Assembly (NCBI GenBank): GCA_905479065.1
Contig: CAJQLB010000005.1
Coordinates: 1 to 51,256, forward strand
DNA: 51,256 bases
Source: an uncultured Flavobacteriaceae bacterium
GTDB lineage: Bacteria > Bacteroidota > Bacteroidia > Flavobacteriales > Flavobacteriaceae
Direction of reading: 5' to 3'
Shown here: positions 46,069 through 51,256 of the stretch, in pieces
Numbering within the stretch: position 1 is the stretch's first letter
Layout of the letters: every line of letters begins with the position of its first letter
Position numbers and translations under genes: made by a program
Notes under the pieces: model-generated
What the model was told of the DNA's origin: nothing
The model's input: only the letters and a program-made list of their open reading frames with translations
Database searches by the model: none

Positions 46069-48411
46069 TTAGTTTTTTTGATAAACAATAATAGAGTTTG
46101 AATCTCCTGTTGTTAGTATTTCAAGTGCAGCATCATTATCCATATTTTCTAATTCTATTTGAGAGTTGCCATAAACTGGAAAATTATTTTGAATATTAGC
46201 CGAACTATCAAAGAGATAAACTTTTTTAGACTGTAGATCAGTCACACTCACATAAATTTTATCATTCAAATAAAAAATTACAGGTTTGGTATAAAATCCA
46301 AAATCAAGTTGTTTTGTCTTTTGTTTGATAGTAATGTAATTCTCCGAAAGAAAGCTTAACGTTTTATTTGTGGCTACCATCGCATGATTACGGTCTAATT
46401 TTAAACGCTGCTTGCTCATTACTCCCTGAGAATTCACCTGAATAAGTTCACCTTTTTTTGAAGTGGTTGTAAACTGGTTTTTATAGAGGTAAATATCATT
46501 ATTTGAAAAGTTAATAGATTCTTTTATATTAATTCTTGTTTTTCCTCTGCGATTTAATATTTTCATTTTTTCTGCAGTTGCAAAAATGATATAATCTTTT
46601 CCGTTCAGTCTAAAGTGTTTAGGTTGCTTAAGAATAGGATTATTGTTTTTGTATCTAAAACCAGTTACTTTTTTTCCTCTGGAATCATACATTAGTAATG
46701 CATCATTTTGTGTCACCAATAAACGATAGTTTTTATTTGAGTCATAATCAAAAACAGACAAGGGTTGAGTTATTTCCTTTTGAAATTTTAAAGGAAATGG
46801 ACCAACATCTTTGCCATTTCTGTCAATAAGATAAGTACGGTAGGGAGTACTAAAAACAAACTGAAGTCTTCCGTTTTTATAGGTATCTATCTGGCTTACC
46901 TTACCAAGTATATTACCATCGAGATGTTTTTTCCATAAAATTTTACCACCATTGTTAATTAGGTATAAATCGTTGTTAATGTCTTGGACAATGATATCAC
47001 GCTGCTTATTTCTGTGATTGGATACAAACTGTGGAGTAATTAAAATTTCAGCATCAAGTGCTGTATTAAATTCCTCAGTAATTGTATTGGGTTTAGAGAC
47101 AGGTTTAAAATTATTGACATGAATATTGACATGCATAAATCCTTCATCTTGAATAAGTTGAAAGGCCTTAAAGTCATAGTTGTTAAAATTGATATGCTTA
47201 AATGGAATCTCAAACGTATTCGACGGAAGCTCCTTACCTCTAATTACCGATACAAGTGATGCTTCGTTACTTAAATTTAATGAACTTTGTTGGAAATTTG
47301 GATCATTATAAAAAGTAGTTCCATTTTTATAATTTGAGATAACTGTTTCAATATGAGATTGAGACTCTGCAAAAATAAAGTAATGATCAACGAGTGCATA
47401 GTAATTTAATTCGGCACTAGATAATAGAGGTTTAAAAATTTGACCAAGTAATTTTGGGGATTCAAATTTTAGAATTTGAATATCTCTGAAAACACTCTGA
47501 CGTTCTTGGTGGTCTATTAGGCCATCAAATGTTATTAATGGGTCAATTGATTTTGCAATCACAACACCGTAATTCTCATAGAAAATTTCTCCAATCTCGT
47601 TGATAGAGTTTAACCAAAAATCAGTTGATGTAGAGTCAGTTGGTAGCGCACTATAATTTTGAATATTTGATTTTAATTTTTTATAATTATCAAAAGTGAA
47701 ATTGATAAATCCTTTACAATTATTCGGGGCTATCATCGCAATTGTGGTTTCTTGAGCGGTATTATTCGAAAAGATAGCTGTGACATGGTTGGTGTCTCCG
47801 GTAGAGGTCACGATTCCGTTCATGTTGACTTCATTCGCGTGTGCTTGAACATCAAGTATGAATGATTCTGTTGTATGTTGTTTGATATTTTCATGCGAGG
47901 CCTCTTCAATAATGTGTTTTTTTTGTAAAAAAATTGAAAAAGAGGCACTAGTTTTTGTTAACTTGAGGAGGTCTTCAAAATCCTTATTTGATTCTGACTT
48001 CAAAGAATTAACGATTTTTCTTGAAGTAGAAAGAACATAAATACTATCAATAATTCTATTGTAAAATTGACTCGAGTCAATAAATTTTTTTGGGACAAGG
48101 CTATCGTGATATTTTGTAATTATTGATAAATGAGTCGTATCATCATCCTGGGTCATACAAAGTAAAGTTTCATCAGATATATTCAAATTCTTAAAAATAT
48201 CTAAATTGTACTCCTGTGAGTTTTGCTTGAAATTTAGTTTTAAAAAATCACTTTCTTCAATGTCATTTTGAAATAACTCAAAATCTGAAATTTTAATAAC
48301 AGTTGAAGAGTTTGGAGGAATATATTCAGAAAGATTTCCAGTTAAATGGTCAGTGTTTTTACAACTAAAAAAACAAATTGAAATAATTAAAAACAGAAAC
48401 AGTTTTTTCAT
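46069..48411 (-). CDS. Large lipoprotein with a C-terminal beta-propeller-like region, function unknown
   Basis: The 780-residue protein begins MKKLFLFLIISICFFSC; Cys17 is the likely lipidated residue. The N-terminal half (about 20-450) has no motif I can name, though PPNSSTVIKISDFELFQND resembles the start of DUF3352-like proteins. The C-terminal third (about 460-780) has repeated strands with Asp/Asn-rich turns (IIVQDINNDLYLINNGGK, YRTYLIDRNGKDVGPFPL, ALLMYDSRGKKV, YLFDSSANIQNNFPVYG), suggesting a PQQ- or FG-GAP-like propeller. It is 30 nt downstream of rnhB and likely cotranscribed. Confidence 0.82.
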   Translation of the reverse strand: MKKLFLFLIISICFFSCKNTDHLTGNLSEYIPPNSSTVIKISDFELFQNDIEESDFLKLNFKQNSQEYNLDIFKNLNISDETLLCMTQDDDTTHLSIITKYHDSLVPKKFIDSSQFYNRIIDSIYVLSTSRKIVNSLKSESNKDFEDLLKLTKTSASFSIFLQKKHIIEEASHENIKQHTTESFILDVQAHANEVNMNGIVTSTGDTNHVTAIFSNNTAQETTIAMIAPNNCKGFINFTFDNYKKLKSNIQNYSALPTDSTSTDFWLNSINEIGEIFYENYGVVIAKSIDPLITFDGLIDHQERQSVFRDIQILKFESPKLLGQIFKPLLSSAELNYYALVDHYFIFAESQSHIETVISNYKNGTTFYNDPNFQQSSLNLSNEASLVSVIRGKELPSNTFEIPFKHINFNNYDFKAFQLIQDEGFMHVNIHVNNFKPVSKPNTITEEFNTALDAEILITPQFVSNHRNKQRDIIVQDINNDLYLINNGGKILWKKHLDGNILGKVSQIDTYKNGRLQFVFSTPYRTYLIDRNGKDVGPFPLKFQKEITQPLSVFDYDSNKNYRLLVTQNDALLMYDSRGKKVTGFRYKNNNPILKQPKHFRLNGKDYIIFATAEKMKILNRRGKTRINIKESINFSNNDIYLYKNQFTTTSKKGELIQVNSQGVMSKQRLKLDRNHAMVATNKTLSFLSENYITIKQKTKQLDFGFYTKPVIFYLNDKIYVSVTDLQSKKVYLFDSSANIQNNFPVYGNSQIELENMDNDAALEILTTGDSNSIIVYQKN

Positions 48412-48441
48412 TAAGCAAAGTTATTTCACAAAGGTATTATT

Positions 48442-49041
48442 TTAAAATTTTAATGTCAACTGTGAGGGAAGTAACTTAAATGATTTTCTGTGATATTTTG
48501 TAATTCCATATTTTTCAATGGCTGACCTGTGCTCTGCAGTAGGGTAGCCTTTATTTTTTTGCCAATTATACATTGGATATTCTTTGTGAATTGTTTCCAT
48601 ATAAGCGTCTCTGTAGGTTTTCGCTAAAACTGACGCGGCAGCAATATTTAAAAACTTCCCATCACCTTTAATAATGGTTTGGTGTTGTATGGATTTAAAT
48701 GGTTTAAATTTATTGCCATCAACACTTATAAAATCAATTTTGTGATCCAACTTCTCAATAGCTTGGTGCATTGCTAAAATTGAGGCATTTAGAATATTTA
48801 GCTTGTCTATATCTTTTTCAAAAACATGCGAGACGCCATAACAAATAGCGTCATTCTCAATAATATCCTTTAATTCGTGACGTTTCTTTTTTGATAACTG
48901 TTTAGAATCATTAAGGACGCTATTACTAAAACTATTTGGTAAAATTATGGCAGCAGCTGTTACGGGACCCGCCAGGCATCCACGACCTGCTTCATCCGTT
49001 CCGCATTCAAAATTAAATTCCGAATATTTTAATGCTAACAT
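48442..49041 (-). CDS. rnhB: Ribonuclease HII
   Basis: The 199-residue enzyme cleaves RNA in RNA-DNA hybrids and starts ribonucleotide excision. Motifs: [14 protein letters not shown] with the metal-binding Asp16-Glu17, [19 protein letters not shown] with the third acidic residue, [16 protein letters not shown], and [17 protein letters not shown]. The length is normal. It is divergent from the porin gene and upstream of the lipoprotein gene. Confidence 0.97.
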   Translation of the reverse strand: MLALKYSEFNFECGTDEAGRGCLAGPVTAAAIILPNSFSNSVLNDSKQLSKKKRHELKDIIENDAICYGVSHVFEKDIDKLNILNASILAMHQAIEKLDHKIDFISVDGNKFKPFKSIQHQTIIKGDGKFLNIAAASVLAKTYRDAYMETIHKEYPMYNWQKNKGYPTAEHRSAIEKYGITKYHRKSFKLLPSQLTLKF

Positions 49042-49122
49042 GATATTTTAAATGATTTGAATCTTATTCATGTAAATAACCCTCTTTATAAAGTAAAAGA
49101 AGTGATTCCATAAGATATTTAC

Positions 49123-49130
49123 TATTTTTG
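49123..49130 (+). promoter_or_regulatory. Probable -7 box of the porin gene
   Basis: TATTTTTG is an exact TAnnTTTG match about 40 nt before the porin ATG, in the rnhB-porin divergent gap. No -33 TTG lies at the usual distance. Confidence 0.5.
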
Positions 49131-49171
49131 ACTCAGTTTTTTTAACAAAAATTGACACAGTTCAATAATTT

Positions 49172-51148
49172 ATGAAAAAAATAGTACTCATTTTTTCCCT
49201 AGTTTTAGTAAATAATCTCTGGTCACAAGTAAAATTGGTCAAAGATAAAGCAAACAGAAATATTGATGTTTCTAGGATGAGAAATGATACTTTAGGAGGT
49301 CTTAGCAATTTTGGCAATAACACGTCAAATAAAAACATAAAAAATGAGAATGTAAAAATTGAAGATTATAAAATTATTTCAATAGAAAATGATACCGTCG
49401 TCGTTGATACGTCGCTTAATATAAAAAAGTACCATAAATACAATTATTTGCGAAAAGATAATTTTGATTTGTTGCCTTTTGCAAATTTGGGTCAATCATA
49501 CAATTCTTTGAGTATTGATTTTGCTAAAAATAGGTTGATGCCAAATTTTGGGGCTAGAGGGCTTCATTATAACTACAAAGAAATTCGTGACGTTAACTAC
49601 TATTTTGTACCAACACCACTTACAGAGTTAATGTATAAAACGGCTTTTGAACAAGGACAATTGTTAGAGTCTTTATTTACCGTTAATACCTCTCCTCAAT
49701 TTAATTTATCACTAAGTTATAAAGGGTTGAGGTCCTTAGGAAAGTACCAACATAGTCTAACAAGCGTAGGAAATTTTATTATTGGTGCCAATTACAAAAC
49801 AAAAGACAATAGATATAAGATACGAGGGCATCTCGCTGCTCAAGATGTTTTTAATCAACAAAATGGAGGACTAAAAGATGAAGACGTTAATAATTTTGAA
49901 ATCGGTAATCCTGAATTTTTAGATCGTTCAGTTTTTGATCCTATTTTTGAAAATGCTGAAAATTTTCTTAGAGGTAATCGTTATTTCTTGAATCATTCAT
50001 ATGACGTAATACGTTCAACTGACTCAATTACAAAAAACACTTTGAGTGTTGGAAATACTTTTGTTTTTGAGGATAAATATTACAAATTTATACAATCATC
50101 ACCAAATGATTTTTTCGGTGAAGCCTTCGTAAATTCTACTGTCAGGGATGCGGTATCGTTTCAAAATATGTATGTAGATTTACATGCTTTATATCAAAGT
50201 CATGACCTAGGAGAGATTAAATTTAAATTAGCATACAACAGTTTTAACTACGGGTATGGTAAGTTGGTGACTTTAGACGGTATTGATATTGTAAATAGGT
50301 TGAAAGGGGATGTCTTGTCTTTAGGGGGGTCATATCAAAAAAAAATTGGAGCGTTTGATGTGAAAGGTGATTTTGGGTTGAATGTTTCTGGAGATTTCAC
50401 TGGGAATTATATGACCGGAAGGGCTTATTACAATATAAATGATAAGTCAAATATTGCTGTCGGTATAAATTTGAATTCGAAAACACCCAATTATAATTTT
50501 TTGTTGTATCAAAGTGATTATGTCAATTATAATTGGTCAAATGATTTTGACAACATTAAGACAAGCCAGTTGTCATTGATGTTTCAATCGAAAAAATTAT
50601 TTGATTTGGAAGCAGATTATACATTGTTAAACAATCATACTTACTTTGGTGTGTCTGAATCTGATGGTCTTGTAAAACCATTTCAGTACAAAAAAGAAAT
50701 TAGTTACTGGAGGGTTAAGTTGAGCAAAGAATTAAAATGGTACAATTTCACGCTTGACAATGTATTGCGCTATCAAAAAGTAGTATCAAATGAGAATATT
50801 TTAAATATGCCTGATGTAAATTTTCGGACTACATTGTACTATACGAACCGTCTCTTCAAAAACGCCTTATTACTTCAAACAGGTGTATCACTAAAGTATT
50901 TCACAGATTATTTCATGAATGGCTACGACCCATTATTAGGAGAGTTTTACACTCAAAACCAAACAAGTATGAAAGGTTTTCCTCGTATGGATTTCTTCGT
51001 TAATGCAAAAATTAGACAAACAAGAATCTTTTTAATAGCAGAACATTTTAATTCTGCTTTTACGGGTTATAATTATTTTTCTGCACCAGGTTATCCTTAC
51101 AGGGACTTTACAGTACGCTTTGGTTTAGTTTGGAATTTTTTCTTATGA
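49172..51148 (+). CDS. Putative outer-membrane porin (Porin_10-like)
   Basis: The 658-residue protein has a signal peptide (1-19, ending LWSQ), a polar segment (about 20-95), then a long beta-barrel of alternating strands beginning DNFDLLPFANLGQSYNSL and ending in the aromatic-rich RFGLVWNFFL typical of outer-membrane barrels. Blocks such as RGLHYNYKEIRDVNYYFVPTP and LTELMYKTAFEQGQLLESLF are characteristic of the uncharacterised Bacteroidota porin family Porin_10 (DUF4289). Substrate unknown. It lies alone after rnhB on the opposite strand. Confidence 0.87.
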   Translation: MKKIVLIFSLVLVNNLWSQVKLVKDKANRNIDVSRMRNDTLGGLSNFGNNTSNKNIKNENVKIEDYKIISIENDTVVVDTSLNIKKYHKYNYLRKDNFDLLPFANLGQSYNSLSIDFAKNRLMPNFGARGLHYNYKEIRDVNYYFVPTPLTELMYKTAFEQGQLLESLFTVNTSPQFNLSLSYKGLRSLGKYQHSLTSVGNFIIGANYKTKDNRYKIRGHLAAQDVFNQQNGGLKDEDVNNFEIGNPEFLDRSVFDPIFENAENFLRGNRYFLNHSYDVIRSTDSITKNTLSVGNTFVFEDKYYKFIQSSPNDFFGEAFVNSTVRDAVSFQNMYVDLHALYQSHDLGEIKFKLAYNSFNYGYGKLVTLDGIDIVNRLKGDVLSLGGSYQKKIGAFDVKGDFGLNVSGDFTGNYMTGRAYYNINDKSNIAVGINLNSKTPNYNFLLYQSDYVNYNWSNDFDNIKTSQLSLMFQSKKLFDLEADYTLLNNHTYFGVSESDGLVKPFQYKKEISYWRVKLSKELKWYNFTLDNVLRYQKVVSNENILNMPDVNFRTTLYYTNRLFKNALLLQTGVSLKYFTDYFMNGYDPLLGEFYTQNQTSMKGFPRMDFFVNAKIRQTRIFLIAEHFNSAFTGYNYFSAPGYPYRDFTVRFGLVWNFFL

Positions 51149-51192
51149 TTTAAGATTGTTTTGATTGTTGTTAAAAATAGATTAAAATAAGT

Positions 51193-51222
51193 TTGGATAG
51201 TTATCAGGAGGTTTTATATTTG
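51193..51222 (+). promoter_or_regulatory. Promoter pointing out of the right window edge
   Basis: TTG (51193-51195) and TATATTTG (51215-51222) are 19 nt apart, a full match. CGGCC follows directly, much like CAGCC after the rpsL -7 box. The gene it drives lies beyond the window; no start codon or RNA gene can be identified in the remaining 34 bases. Confidence 0.7.
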
Positions 51223-51256
51223 CGGCCTTGATAAAATGGGCATTATATGTTTGTTT

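Noticed and set aside
51236-51256. GGGCATTAT near the right edge as the start of a tRNA
   Set aside because: The bases after GGGCATTA do not continue with the D-arm sequence expected of a tRNA, and only 21 bases are available.

Overview
The window is AT-rich DNA from a Bacteroidota chromosome, most likely a marine-type Flavobacteriaceae. The evidence is a SusC/SusD pair, a Porin_10-type porin, a SorA-like enzyme with its cytochrome, promoters of the Bacteroidota type (TTG, about 19 nt, TAnnTTTG), A-rich start regions that mostly lack Shine-Dalgarno sequences, and cysteine-poor zinc-independent versions of uL36 and uS14. The genus cannot be read from the sequence. I saw no tRNA, rRNA, CRISPR array, insertion sequence or prophage gene.

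Layout. (1) 1-7205, minus strand: an Omp85-type barrel protein, then a SusC-type TonB-dependent transporter, its SusD-type lipoprotein, and a lipoprotein cut by the window edge. This is an outer-membrane nutrient uptake locus with no degradative enzyme in view. (2) 7266-24518, plus strand: one continuous str/S10/spc/alpha ribosomal super-operon of 32 genes (rpsL to rplQ, with fusA, secY, infA, rpmJ and rpoA), opened by a clear promoter and closed by a strong terminator. It contains an apparent internal terminator/attenuator between rpsJ and rplC and structured gaps before rpsK and rplQ. (3) 24555-26132: two tandem paralogous secreted proteins of unknown function. (4) 26378-32716: carA, eno, gltA, a guanidino-group hydrolase of the DDAH/amidinotransferase fold and a secreted M20 peptidase. 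(5) 32797-36270: a di-iron fatty acid hydroxylase/sterol desaturase homologue, a Tat-exported sulfite dehydrogenase directly followed in frame by its cytochrome c, and a divergent six-helix membrane protein, with a large inverted repeat in the divergent gap. (6) 36376-41718: ctlX (citrulline hydrolase type), a TPR sensor kinase, a 465-bp gap and argS. (7) 41808-45857, minus strand: a DUF819 membrane protein, then a compact aldo/keto reductase - NhaC-type antiporter - TIGR04076 cluster. (8) 46069-51148: rnhB with a large lipoprotein downstream, and a divergent porin. A promoter at the right edge points out of the window.

How the genes work together. Most of the window is core growth machinery (translation, secretion, transcription, glycolysis, TCA entry, arginyl-tRNA and carbamoyl phosphate synthesis). 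CarA, ArgRS, the DDAH-like enzyme and CtlX all touch arginine/citrulline chemistry, but they are not one operon. The less ordinary parts are the sulfite dehydrogenase locus, where both genes start with TTG and a single in-frame stop separates enzyme from cytochrome; the aldo/keto reductase cluster, whose enzyme lacks the usual catalytic histidine; the secreted paralogue pair; and the unexplained cis-elements in the ribosomal operon.
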